From Endotrypanum monterogeii (taxonomy: Eukaryota; Euglenozoa; Kinetoplastea; Trypanosomatida; Trypanosomatidae): DNA of 64,000 nucleotides. Numbering within the stretch: position 1 is the first letter of the stretch; each line of letters starts with the position of its first letter. The notes below the pieces were generated by a model that did not search any database, had not been told where the DNA came from, and saw only the letters and a program-made list of their open reading frames with translations. The translations under genes and the position numbers were made by a program. Location of the stretch: contig CM007316.1 of assembly GCA_000333855.2 (NCBI GenBank), positions 235,623-299,622 of the forward strand, read 5' to 3'. Shown in pieces: positions 10,005-21,000 of this stretch.

Positions 10005-10987
10005 GGCCATGTGCTCGAGAGCGACAGCGACGGGTACGAAGAAGTTTAAGAGATCCGTGCCTGTCGCTTCGTGTCACTGTTTTTAACTGTTGTCCCGTTT
10101 CCTATCGGTTGTCTTTCCTGCTGCATCTCTGTATATGTTTCTCCATGACAGGTTTGACGCTTCTCCTCCTCTACCCACGCACCTCCCTTGCCCACCTCCA
10201 CGCTTCATCCCGCAACTGGTGTCGATGTGCGCGTTCTCTTACCTTTTTTTTCTTCTTTTCATGGATGTACATACAATAGTGTCGTGCTGACGTGATGCGC
10301 CAGCTGTCATTGTGGCTCCTATAGTGTCTCGTCTTCTTTCTTCCACATTCTTTCTTGGCACGATCCAACCCACCGCTGGGCTGGCAAAAAAAAATGCCTG
10401 CTCTCCAGAACTGATATCCTTGTATGTATGCCTGCGTGCGCGGGCCCCGAAGGTGATAACGATCGAAGAGAGGGGGAGGTCGCTTTTGCTGTGCAAGGGT
10501 GTCTGAAAAATCGATGCAATGATCTTTTTGAGTAACTCCTTTTTCCCCCAACTTTTCTCCGTTAGCGGCTTCGCCGCTACCTTCGGTGTGGGCGGCTCCA
10601 TGTGTTTACGGTTCTGGACACAGCGGACTAGGGGTACTGATCCCTTCTCCATTTTTGTCCATTCCCTCACACCCCTGTACGCTTACATCCACGTGTGAAA
10701 CTCCACTCGTGAAGACTGGATAGATCTGTTGGTATGCATGCAAAAAAAAAAAAGAAGTATTTAGAAAAAAAAACATGTGAACAAGGCCGATGCAGGTGTG
10801 ACAGGGGCGTATTATATGCTCTCAGTGCTTCCTTCGACATGTTTTTTTCCCAGGTTTGGTAGACGGGCGGGTGGACGCCCGTATTTGCTTGTTGCCTTAT
10901 TTTTCCTCGCAGTAAGTGTGTGCAAGGAGGGGAAGGAGGGGGCAAAAGGGTGCTGTGGCTTTGCGTATGGGTTTCAGTTTGCCTGCA

Positions 10988-11029
10988 ATATATATATATA
11001 TATATATATATACCGTGTGTGTGTGTGTT
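10988..11029. repeat. (TA)n followed by (GT)n
   Basis: Compound dinucleotide repeat: about 25 bases of TA, then a short CC break and about 15 bases of GT. Confidence 0.95.
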
Positions 11030-11289
11030 TTAAGTTCTCGGATGTTGGTTTATCTTGAGATTTTTTACACAGTGGACGGTACCGTCGTGGCTGTGAGTGG
11101 AGGCTGCCCCCCGCTCTCTTACTTCTCCTGTGGGTGTTGTCATTGATACACTTCCTTGTTTGCATAGGTATCTCCACTCCTTCCTATCTCTTTTCTCCCT
11201 CGTCTCCGTTTGGTGTCCCCCTGCCGTGCGCCGCCACATACATGTCATCTACCTTTTTTTCCCCCTTCCCTCCCATTTTTCTTTTTTTT

Positions 11290-11291
11290 AG
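11290..11291 (+). promoter_or_regulatory. Predicted spliced-leader acceptor AG for the AcpS-like gene
   Basis: A pyrimidine tract of about 40 bases (11248-11289) ends directly in AG. The leader would be 76 bases and include the full-length ATG at 11368. A second strong tract (about 11490-11507) ends in GCAG at 11507-11510 inside the open frame and would force use of Met116. Confidence 0.5.
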
Positions 11292-11367
11292 CGGGGGCAC
11301 AACTCACAGCTGGAAAGTGGGGCGGACTTGACGTTTTTTCTATTCCTCGGAGATTTTCTTCAGTCGA

Positions 11368-12537
11368 ATGCCGGGTGCAAGAGGCCGAGGCTCCACGTAT
11401 GTGTCGTGCCGCGTCCATTGTCCGCCTGCGTGCTTCGCACGTGCGGCCGTTGCAATTTGCAAGCTGACCTCACCGGCACTGGAAACTCCCTCGCTTCTCT
11501 CTCTCTGCAGGTCTGGGTTGCCAGGCTACAGTGAGGTCGAGGGTGAGGCGTTCCGTGCGGCAGCCATTTTGTTTCATCCGCGTCATCAGCTGCCATTCGT
11601 GCTCTCTCGTGTTGCCGCCTCAGAGGCAATTTGCTCCGTGTTACGCAGGGACACGTCTGCCTCCCAGACAAGGCAGGACACCCCTCGCGTCGTCTTCACA
11701 GAAAGTCGAGAGATGGCGCCGACGCGCCATGGGTGTCGATTGAGCATTTCGCATGAGGACCCGGTGGCCGCGTCCGTGGCATGGCCCATCTCACGGTTCG
11801 AGTCTTCAAACCTCAGCTGCGCCCATGTGCGGCCGAAAGTACTCGGCACTGAAGCGGCGCTGGGGGACTCACCGAGCACGTCGCCTGGCTCCCCGCATGG
11901 TGTATTTGCCTACGCAGTCGATGTGGCTAGCGTGGCAGATATTCACCGCGTACGAAGCCGCTTCCCTCAACTCGGCCGTCGGTGGATGCCTCAGTGCGCT
12001 ACGGCCATGTCCGCTGAGGATGAGCGGCGCGGGCTGGCACGGCTCCTGGGCTCACCTTCAGAGATGATTGAGGTGGGGGCGCCCAAGGAGAGAGACATTC
12101 AAGAGAGTCTATGCTCACGCAAGGGGGCAGGCCTTCGTGGTGAGTGGTGGAGGCACCTTCCCACGCCTTGTGTGAGTGAGGCGGATGCATACGCGGCGGT
12201 GGTGCTGGCGCAACACTGGGCTGCGCGTGAGTGCGCCGTGAAACTAGTGGGTATTACTGGTCGCTCTTTCGCATACGAGTTCGTGGGTGCTCCTACATAT
12301 CGGCATTGTGAGGCCTGGGTTGCCGAATCTGTACCGTTTACCGTGTCTTTGATGGCACCGAAAATTCTTTACTGCGCTGAGGCGAGCGGTGCTGAGGCGT
12401 CTGCCTTGGCACAGCAAGGCCTGGGGCCTTTGCTCTATTTCTACACGTGGATAGAATGGGTTCCACTCAGCAGCACCGTTGATCTTCCCTACGTGGTTAT
12501 GCTAGCGTGTGCACCCTATAGCAAAACCACACGGTGA
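11368..12537 (+). CDS. Probable AcpS-type 4'-phosphopantetheinyl transferase
   Basis: The C-terminal half of this 389-residue product looks like holo-[acyl carrier protein] synthase. The first AcpS block, AVDVASVADIHRV, has Asp185 in the position of the Mg-binding Asp. The second, LAQHWAARECAVKLVG, has Glu288 where the family has W-A-x-K-E. The family moves phosphopantetheine from CoA to a Ser of acyl carrier proteins. In trypanosomatids the likely client is mitochondrial ACP; that is inference. Residues 1-175 have no recognisable domain; the Arg/Ala/Ser-rich head, almost free of acidic residues, could be an import signal. The start is uncertain: ATG 11368 gives 389 residues, ATG 11713 (Met116) gives 274. 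The WAARE form and spacing are divergent, so I hold this as probable. Confidence 0.65.
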   Translation: MPGARGRGSTYVSCRVHCPPACFARAAVAICKLTSPALETPSLLSLCRSGLPGYSEVEGEAFRAAAILFHPRHQLPFVLSRVAASEAICSVLRRDTSASQTRQDTPRVVFTESREMAPTRHGCRLSISHEDPVAASVAWPISRFESSNLSCAHVRPKVLGTEAALGDSPSTSPGSPHGVFAYAVDVASVADIHRVRSRFPQLGRRWMPQCATAMSAEDERRGLARLLGSPSEMIEVGAPKERDIQESLCSRKGAGLRGEWWRHLPTPCVSEADAYAAVVLAQHWAARECAVKLVGITGRSFAYEFVGAPTYRHCEAWVAESVPFTVSLMAPKILYCAEASGAEASALAQQGLGPLLYFYTWIEWVPLSSTVDLPYVVMLACAPYSKTTR

Positions 12538-13347
12538 AGCCTCTGTTCTTGTCGTTACTGTTTTCATGTTTTCCCTGCCGCTTTCCGTACCTCTGTACGT
12601 CTGTGTTATACAGTTCTGGTTTGATAAGATGGCACTCCTTAAGCGAGAGTGGAAGGTGTGTATGTGTGTATGTGTGGGGTGCAAGTGCATTCCGGGTGCC
12701 AGGGGCAGTGATGCAGAAAGGGGCACCTGCCACCCTCGATGGTTTTGTCTGCTCGTTTAAGATCGGGATAGTGAAGCGCCATCTCATGATGCGAGGCGAA
12801 AGGAGGCGGTGCATATGCATCAGAAAGAGCATAACAGAAAAGTCCCGCCCTCCGCCTTATCGCTCACGTACACGCACACGCACACGCACACGTACACACT
12901 AAATACACACGCGCGCGTCGGTTGCAGAAGATGCTTTTTGTAAAAATTGACGATCCTCATCGAGGACCTCGCTGCGTTTTTTTGCTGATGATGTTGTCAG
13001 TAACTCTCTCACAAATATCATTTTGTATAATCCCTTAATGCATATGCATACCGCCATATTGCACTCTACTCCTCTTCTTCCTCTTTCGCTTTTCCGACTT
13101 CCCCGACCAATCCGGTGATTCTATACGTCTTTGTGTGTTTTTTTTTCTTTCTTCCTCATGCCCTCCCTTCCTTCTTCCTCAAAACTCACGCACACACCCG
13201 CGCACGAATGGCATTGGCGACGCTGACTTTGTGCACTGTTCCCTTCACTTCGCAACTGGCACCCATACAGCTTTCAGCTCTCAGCGATCACCTCGACCTT
13301 CGAGTAAAAAAAACAAACCCACCTTCCACACCTCCTCACTCGCCAAC
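12538..13347. other. Spacer before the two-RRM gene
   Basis: About 0.8 kb with no gene. It contains a short run of CACG repeats at 12868-12897, a T-run at 13138-13146 and a pyrimidine-rich stretch at 13070-13190. Several AGs at about 13270-13282 precede the ATG at 13348 and are plausible acceptors. Confidence 0.6.
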
Positions 13348-14052
13348 ATGCCCGCCAAGGCCGCCCCGAAGTCCGCCAAGCCCGCCGCGAAGGCTGCTCC
13401 CAAGCCCGTTGCGAAGGCCCCCTCGCCGAAGGCTGCTGCCCCGAAGCCGGCCGCCAAGGCTGCGCCGAAGGCCGCCGCCCCCGCCGCCCGCCCCGTCTCC
13501 GGCCCGTCCAACGGTGTGTATGTGAAGAACTGGGGCACTGGCTCTGTCGCTGACGCCACAAAGGTGTTCTCTGCCGCCGGCAACGTCTCCAAGGTCCAGC
13601 TGCGCCGCCACCGCTATGCGCTCGTCTTCTTCGACAACTCTGCCGCCGTGAAGAAGGCCATTGACCTCTTCAACGAGAAGGAGGTGCTCGGCCAGACGGT
13701 GCTGGTGGTGCCCGCCAAGACCACCCCCAAGCCGGACGCTCATGAGAACTCCGCGTGCGTGTTTGTCAGCCCCATCTTCCGCCCTTCGACCACGAAGAAG
13801 CAGATCATGGACCTGTTCTCTGGTGTGAAGGTTCTGCGCCTGCGCACGTACCGCCAGAACTTCGCGTATGCGTACCTTGACTCCCCCGTTGCTGCCAAGA
13901 AGTTTATGGAGGAAAAGAACGGCGTCGAGTTCCGCGGCCACAAGCTGCGTGTGGCGCTGTCCGCCCGCTCCCTGGAGAGGCTTCGTTCCCGCCAGGAGAT
14001 CGCTAAGGTCCTCATCGCTGCCCACCGCCACCACAAGCAGGATACGCACTAA
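13348..14052 (+). CDS. Two-RRM nucleolar RNA-binding protein, P34/P37 (NRBD)-like
   Basis: The 234-residue product has an Ala/Pro/Lys-rich head (1-50) built of short AAPK-like units. Two RNA-recognition motifs follow: RRM1 at about 55-125 (NGVYVKNWG, YALVFFD) and RRM2 at about 135-210 (ACVFVSPIF, FAYAYLD). A short His/Lys tail closes the protein. This layout matches the kinetoplastid P34/P37 (NRBD1/2) proteins, which bind 5S rRNA and L5 and act in 60S ribosome biogenesis in the nucleolus. The C-terminal KKDX repeats described for T. brucei P34/P37 are absent. Codon use is strikingly biased to GCC, AAG, CTC and GTG, unlike the neighbours, which suggests very high expression. The start is the first ATG of the APK block; in-frame sequence upstream is pyrimidine-tract translation. 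Confidence 0.75.
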   Translation: MPAKAAPKSAKPAAKAAPKPVAKAPSPKAAAPKPAAKAAPKAAAPAARPVSGPSNGVYVKNWGTGSVADATKVFSAAGNVSKVQLRRHRYALVFFDNSAAVKKAIDLFNEKEVLGQTVLVVPAKTTPKPDAHENSACVFVSPIFRPSTTKKQIMDLFSGVKVLRLRTYRQNFAYAYLDSPVAAKKFMEEKNGVEFRGHKLRVALSARSLERLRSRQEIAKVLIAAHRHHKQDTH

Positions 14053-15837
14053 GTAACTGTGCCACTCCTTTTGGCGACCAACGGCACCGACATGTTTCGG
14101 CAGAGTGTGGGCTTTAACGTCGCCCTAACCTTCCTACCTACATGCACGCGTGTACCCACGCAGCCCACCTGTTTTCTCCTCACATCCCCATCTCTTTGAG
14201 CCCCCGTGATGTGTGTATTGTCGCCGCCTTTAGTACACCACTGTGTCTGGTCTTGACCTCTTTTTTTTTTTTTTGCACTTCTCTTTTGCAGCTTTGCGAG
14301 GGGAGGAGTGGGAAAAAATTTTGTGTGTGCAAACGGCGAGCGGCATGTGTCTGTGTCCTCTAGACAGCGGGCGTGTGAGTTTTTTTTGGAGCGGGATATT
14401 GAGAGTTTGCTGGTAGGTTTGTGTGCATGCGTAGGAAGGCGACGGGCGGCGTGGCCGCCCATTCCCCCTTCTCTTCCTCCCTTCCACCCTCAAGTTATTG
14501 TTCCCTGTGTAGGGTTGTTTCTCTCCACAGAAACCTGCGTACGTAGCTAACTCGCTGAAGGAAAAGGGGAACAGGGGGGGGGACTGCATTCGCTGAAGTG
14601 AGCAGAAAAGCAATACAAGTAACGGGGAACCCCCATCTGATGGCATTTTAAGTCCAGACGGTGCCGCCCCCCTTTTTTTTCCCTCGTAAGCGCATTCTCT
14701 CTCGCTCTGTCTTGAGGGATAGAGCGCCTCCTTCGCCTTTTGCACATGCGTGCGCTGGTGCAGGAGGGAAAAGAGCGTGCCTGGGTTCGAGCAAGCTGAT
14801 TTCTTTATTTCTGATTTTGATTATTTTGTTCACATCACTTCCCACACAAGTAAAACTTTTTTTACCTACAAAAAAAAAAAAATGATGCCCTTTAACAGGA
14901 GGGAATGCAGGCTATAGGGAGAGGTTTGTGTGCGCAGGGAATCAATCGGACGCGCCATTGACACGTGTATGCGTGGACTTGTGCTCCGATGCATCTGCAC
15001 ATTTACCTCTCAGTTGGCCCTGCACCTGGGCACCTCCCCCCTACCTCCCTCCCTGCACCCACACCTGGCTGCGACATGTTAAAGGCGCTGACTATAGTCG
15101 ATCGCTCATTCCTCAATCAGCATCCCTCGACGATGAGAGTGGTGAAGGGGTTCTTTTTCATTGCGCACCCCTGACCGTTGTGAACACGCTCAAGTCCTAT
15201 ACCCTGGTTAAGGAGTGAGAGCCTGTATATATATATATTCGTAGTCACAAATCGATTTATGTGGTGCGGGTCCGTAAAAAATCTCTAGAAACATTTCTGT
15301 TTCCACCCCCTTTTTTATCCTTACCTTCTTCGTTATAGTTCACATTCTCCCCTGGCACTTTGTCGCCCCCACCCACACACTTACATATACACACGAACAC
15401 TTGTGTGTACGCGGGTCTTATTGTTTCTTCGTTCGGCAGCTCGTGAACTGACATTTGTAGCCTCTGTTCCCCCTCCCCTGTAGGATTCAGGAAGGAAAAA
15501 GGGAGGCTACCGGGACGAGGGGGGGGGGTTGAGGAAACGGCAGATATACTCTGCCCGCGCTTTGGGATGCAGGCAGAGATACAAAGGTCACTCTCACGTC
15601 TCCCTTCTTCCACCACAGTCTGTACATCATCTTTGCACCCCACACCCGATTGAGAGCCGGCGGGTGTTCGTTGAGGTTTTTGTAGGGGTAGGTAGGCGTG
15701 TGACACCCCTGATCCACGCGCTGCTTCTGCATACTTGGAACCGGGAAAGCTAATTGCATGTGATTTATTTTCCTTGCTCTATTGTCATCTCAGTCCCAGA
15801 AGGCGGCAGCACAAGGGTCCGTGCGCTGCGCGTCGGA
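14053..15837. other. Spacer between the two-RRM gene and a cyclin gene
   Basis: About 1.8 kb with no supported gene. T-runs at 14261-14274, an A-run at 14870-14881 and a short TA repeat at 15226-15238 are present. The last part (15765-15791) is the pyrimidine tract of the cyclin acceptor. Confidence 0.6.
15792..15793 (+). promoter_or_regulatory. Predicted spliced-leader acceptor AG for the cyclin gene
   Basis: The pyrimidine-rich stretch 15762-15791 ends in CTCAG, 44 bases before ATG 15838. Confidence 0.5.
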
Positions 15838-16728
15838 ATGTTGTCAAATCCATCGTCGCCGATATACAGCTCACCCGCGTCCACTGGCTTCGCCGCTCCC
15901 TACCTACCCTCTTTCACGGGTCGCTATTTTCGCCTTTCTCAGGCCGCCTTCGTCATCTCTGACTACCTCGTGCGCAAGTTCCGCCTCGCGGAGAGTGTTC
16001 TTCTGACGTCTCTGTGCTATTGGCACGAGTTCGTCGCTGCACACGGGCTGCGCAAAGTCAATGAGATTGTGTTGGCCACCACTTGCGTCTTTCTTGCTGC
16101 AAAGGTGGAGCACGCGCATATACGGTTAGTGCGCCTAGTGGAGGCGGCATTCGACCTCGATGCCAACACCACTCCTCCGGGCGAGGTGGAGCAGTGGTGC
16201 CGTGGAGTTCTAGACGTGGAGCTCCTGCTGTGTGACACCGTCCGTTTTGATTTCGTTCGTATTTTCCCCCTCGCTGACACACTGCGATCGGTGCAGACTT
16301 TGGCGGAAACAGGAAAGGTACCGGATTCTACGCGGCAGGAGATATGCACGGCCGTGCGCCGCGTGTTTCTTTTTTCTTTTGTTACCCCACTTTGCACCAA
16401 GGTGTCGTTGCAACGGCTGTGCTCAGCAATCCTCTGCATGATCGCGACAGCGTCGAACAGAGAGTTGGTGCCTGCTTTCCAGCTTTTTTGGAGTGCCCCG
16501 GAGGCGGAGTTTCCCGACGAGGTGGAGATGGAGGGTATTACGGGTGTGCTCATGGATGTTTTTGCCTACTTACATAAGAAATTTGGCGTGCCAGCGCTGG
16601 ATGATGTAAACGAGGCGCGATACAAGCGCCGCCGATCGCAGCACGGCAACGATGCGGCTGTCGCCAGTTCCGTCTTTAGTAGTGCAAGTGCTGACTTTAC
16701 GCCTCTAATGAAGATGTCCGAGCAGTGA
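15838..16728 (+). CDS. Transcription-type cyclin (cyclin C/K/L class; CYC9 candidate)
   Basis: A cyclin box fills residues 28-130 of this 296-residue protein: YFRLSQAAFVISDYL, then YWHEF, then the central ATTCVFLAAKVEHAHI. A second, weaker helical cyclin-like repeat (about 145-250) follows. The FLAAK.E core and single long box with divergent second repeat are typical of cyclins that pair with transcriptional CDKs rather than mitotic B-type cyclins. In trypanosomatids the closest role would be CYC9, the partner of CRK12; choosing between that and another C/K/L-type cyclin needs alignment. The tail (about 255-296) carries a basic RYKRRR cluster that could be a nuclear signal. The start at 15838 is the first in-frame ATG; the frame extends upstream only through a TTG. 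Confidence 0.8.
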   Translation: MLSNPSSPIYSSPASTGFAAPYLPSFTGRYFRLSQAAFVISDYLVRKFRLAESVLLTSLCYWHEFVAAHGLRKVNEIVLATTCVFLAAKVEHAHIRLVRLVEAAFDLDANTTPPGEVEQWCRGVLDVELLLCDTVRFDFVRIFPLADTLRSVQTLAETGKVPDSTRQEICTAVRRVFLFSFVTPLCTKVSLQRLCSAILCMIATASNRELVPAFQLFWSAPEAEFPDEVEMEGITGVLMDVFAYLHKKFGVPALDDVNEARYKRRRSQHGNDAAVASSVFSSASADFTPLMKMSEQ

Positions 16729-18004
16729 TATGTGTACCCGAGACGGCTTGGCAAGGGGCTTGAGATCAGTCGGGGAGAGAATAGAACCATCCTGTGCGAT
16801 GGGCCGGCGGTGCAGTTATGCCGAGATGCGGCGCCTCTCCGAGAGCCGCTCCTTTTTTTTTTCCGCGTGATGGAAGGAGTACCGTTGGAGGGTTGGTGAA
16901 GCCTGAGGGGCATCGTGGCTGCGTGTGCGTGTTGGCTAGTGATGGGGCACTGCCTTTTTTTCTTTCCCCGTCCCCATTTTGCCTGTCAGCGGGGATGGGA
17001 GTGGCGGGTTCGGTTTCTTCGGCACTGTTCTGATCAACGAACCGTGCACTTCTGCAGGTGCGTGACTGCTACCATGTGCTCCCTCCTTTCCTTGTGAAGG
17101 GGTCACATAAAGCAGATAGCAACAATGCCACTCTCGACGTCGGGCCTAAGGAAAAACTTCGATGACCCAAGTCCAGCTGCTACTTTTTTTTTTTTTGGTG
17201 CCGGTCGCTCGCTTACGATCGCTAAATGTGAGTTACCACCCCTTCTTTTTTTTTTTTTGAGGGGGGGGGTGTTTCTCCATACATTGACGGTGAGTAACAA
17301 CAGAAGAAAGGTGCACCAGGGGGCGAGGGGGACGGCAAAGCGTATGCAGAACACACCGAGTCTTTCTGCCGAAAAGTAGGTTTTGATTAAGGTTCTGTGC
17401 CGTACATGATCTCGAGGGTGGCCTCTCTGCGCAAAACGTAGCTTTGCTCTCCCTCTGCACCCGCGTGTTTTTTTTTTTTTCGCTCTACAGTTCATTTGGG
17501 GTGGCGTGTAGGCGCCTGTAACCCGCCTGCTTATCTTATTTTCACCTGCTGGTTCCTTTTGCCTGTCCTCCGTTCTTCGTTGTTTGCTGGGCCTAACATA
17601 TCGGTGTGCGGGCGTTGAGTGCATCGTTGCGAGGTAGTACCGAGTGACCGAGGCCGCGTTTCTTCTTTCGGAGTTGTGCCGTTGACTCAAGGCCTGGGCT
17701 ACTCTTCTAGCTCTATCCTCCCCCCCCCTTCACGCATCACCCACGCACACGCACACGCACGCACGTATACACACACGCCCTCCTCACATGCCAGTCTCCT
17801 TTAGGTAGAGAAATCGCACCGTTGATTTTTTGATTTGTTGACCCCCGCCCACCCTTTCTGTGGTGATCGTCTCATATCCGTGCGCTCCTTCGCCCCCGTG
17901 TTGTCCTTCACTGGACACTGGTCCGTTGGTGGACTCCGTCGCTCGGGATTGAATCCCCGCCTTTCGCCCCCTTCTCTTTTTGTATCCCAACGCGCTGGGC
18001 GAGA
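16729..18004. other. Spacer between the cyclin gene and RIC1
   Basis: About 1.3 kb with no supported gene. It holds T-runs near 16853, 17185, 17248 and 17467, a C-run at 17720-17728 and CACG-type repeats at 17745-17776. An AG at 17803-17804 after TCTCCTTT is a possible acceptor for RIC1. Confidence 0.6.
17803..17804 (+). promoter_or_regulatory. Possible spliced-leader acceptor AG for RIC1
   Basis: AG after a short pyrimidine tract (17794-17802), 200 bases before the ATG at 18005. Other AGs lie between, so the choice is weak. Confidence 0.3.
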
Positions 18005-21000
18005 ATGCAGCTGTGCAGTGGCGCAGTGGGTGTGCACTGTCACGAAGGCGCCTGTCAAGATGGCGAGTCCGTGCAGTCCATGGCGGTGAATGCCAAAGGT
18101 ACCATATTGGCAGTGCTCACGCAGCTCCGTATACACTTCTGGAGTGCGGGGCCTAAGATTGTTTACTTGACTTCACTTGACGTACCTGGTACATCACTGG
18201 AGGAAAACCCGGCCTTGTACGTGCTGTGGCGGCAGCAAAGAAGCCACCTCGCTGTCGTCTCCACTCGTCATGTTGCCTTCTTTGAGGCTGACATAAACGT
18301 GAAAACCAATAGTTTTCTCTATACCATCGAGCGAGGGCGAACCGCATCATACCTGCATCATGTTGACGCTGCGTCACGCGTGTGCTACTCGAGCGAAATG
18401 TCAATCATGACAGGGTTGGTGACATCTGCCGTCGCCGCCGGCCCCTACGCCTTCTTGGTGACGACTACTGCGGGTGTCGTTTACGTAGTCGGGTGGCACA
18501 AACAGGGTATCCTTCACCAGTGGACCACTGTTGGCCTGCAGGGAGGTGGTCATACGTTTAGGTGCATCGCCAAAGAGGAAGAGCGTGTCCCAGCGACCGC
18601 AGCAGGCAGCGAGGCTGATCTCTCGGCGACAGGCGCGGTTCCTGTGAACTCTTTGCCGTCGGTAGCACAGGGATCGTCTAGGACGTTGGCATTGTCGCTA
18701 CCACGCGTAGATCCTTTGCAGCAATGGTACCATCGAGACCCACGAGTACCCATTGTGGACGACATGGGTGCCTCAACGAGGCACATAGTTGCGGCGGCAG
18801 GGTCTGCGCCGGCCGGCATCCGTCCACCTGGGACCGCTGTGCGAGGCTCAGAAATGCCGTTGGAGTACAACGGCACTGCGACAACCTTGCTATCCCTTCC
18901 CGAGAATAAGGCAGGAAGCACGGCTGCACCTTCAGAGGAGAGCGCAGAGAATTTAGTCGTCGGCAGGCATATCGTCTCGGGGGACACACACACCACAACG
19001 ATGATCATCGACGCAGAGGATAAGAGACGGCGACGGCCAAGCCTATTGTTACCTTCCTTTACAGGTACCAACGGCTTCTCCGCCGCCCAGCGCAGCGTTG
19101 GGGCCGAGTGGTTATCTGGCACCATCCTCCACGCTTCCTTTGCCCCCCGCTTACGGGTGCTCTCCTTCGTTTTTTCCAGCGGCAGCGTACTGCTGTGCCG
19201 GACTTCTTGCGGGACGAATTTCACTCACGAGAAGGTCATGCTGCAGGGATGTGTGGCACCAATTCTCTCTGCGTGTATGGTGGCGATCAACGTGCGCCAC
19301 CTTTTGTTGGCGGTGTGCACCCAGGCAGGTGCGATTTCGTGCCGGCGCATCGATGGCGCAACTCTGGCTGTCCAGTCGAACCCTCTGTGGAAGGGTCTGC
19401 GGGGTGTTAGCGATGCTGTTTTCAATCTTCCGGTCGTGGCCACATCCACCTCGCAGTCGCTGGGATTGATTGCCGGGATGGAATGGTCGCCTTCGGAGGA
19501 GTTGCTGTGTCTGGCGTTCTATAGGCACGGTATGGTTCTTGTGCACTACAGTGGTGCTGTTGTGACTCGTCACCTATCGGGACCAGTCGGCGCCTCTTTC
19601 TTACGCACTCCGCGAGAGTTTGTGGCGGGTACTAAGGTGCCCCTTGATACTGCGTCGACTGTGGGGAGCAAGGAGAGCTATGCCTCACCTTTGTCCAACG
19701 ACCAAGAGGGTGGGATGGCGCTTGGCTGCTCTGTGATCAGTTGGAAGCCTGACGGAACGCGACTGTGGGTAGCCGTCCCTCGTCAATCCCGCTTCTTCTC
19801 TACGCAGGTCTCTCGTGTTCTGACGGTAGACACGGTCGGGCCCACCTGCGGCAATCACTCACCACTTGCCTTGCTGACTGACAACGCGCTCTTCCTGATT
19901 TCGGTCTCAGAGACGCCGATCGCCCAGGGTGGGTGTGAGATGGTGCTGCCACCCGACGACTACCTGCGCGAGCAGTATCCGCTCTTATATGGTGCAGTAT
20001 CAAGTGACGGGAGCTGGATAGCCTGCGCCGGTCAACACGGTCTCGCTCTCTTCAACCGCGATCGCCACTCGTGGGGTGTAACCTCAAAGGAGGTGGAGAA
20101 GTCGTTCAGCTGCGTGGCCGACCCGGTGTGGCTACGTGACGTCGCTGTGGCAGTTCCGACTCTGCAGACTGACACGAAGACATTTGATCTCATTGTCTTC
20201 TCAGCCTCTGTCGATTCGCCAGTTCTTGTCGCCGCTCGCGTGGAGCTGGATGGTAGACCTTCGCAGCTTTCTTCTGTTCACCAGGATCACCGAGGAGACG
20301 GATTTATCGTTGTGGTGGACTGTAGCCAAATGGTGCACGTGTTCCGATACGATGTCTTCATTGACGTCCCCACAGAGTCGTCTTCACCAAGAACGTATGT
20401 GTCTGTGACGCCTGTACAGCGCCTGGTCCTTACCCACGAGTTGTCAAACCCCCTCCGGATTATTCCATTGTGTCTCGCTTGCGAAGAAGACGAGGGCAAG
20501 TCGCTGCGGCTCACTCAGGGCCCGATCGAGCTGCGCTTACTGCTCCATCAACGTGGCGATCACACCCTCGTTTGGATTCGAGGGAAGCATCACGCAGCTG
20601 GGCATGCCGGCAATTGTACTAGTGACGGCGGTGGTAATCACTCGACTTCGCCAAATGACAATATGACGCACGTGGACGCGGTCGGAGAACCGATGGACCC
20701 AGCGAAAAAGCGTTTTGTCTTTCGGTGTTGGGTGGACCGCAGCGCCCCAGTGAGTGGGGCGTTACTGGTAATTCACGAGGAGGAGCAAGGCCTGGTGATG
20801 TATCAGGTCCTGGGGAAGGCGTACCGAAAAGGTGAGAGGCCAGCCTCTGTTACCTACCGCATGGAGGTGACGGCAACGCAGGGGTCGGAGTCACTGCCTG
20901 TGTGTCCTTCCCCCTTTGATGGGTACATGCTAGGCGTGGCGACGGACGCATCTGCAGCACGCTTAGTGTGCCATGGTTTCACTGCTGATGCGATTACCCG

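Larger units (their letters stand above)
10005..11367. other. Spacer between DNAAF1 and the AcpS-like gene
   Basis: About 1.4 kb, pyrimidine-rich, with no coding region I can support. It contains A-runs near 10385 and 10741, a (TA)n(GT)n compound repeat at 10988-11029 and a long pyrimidine tract at 11248-11289. Confidence 0.6.
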
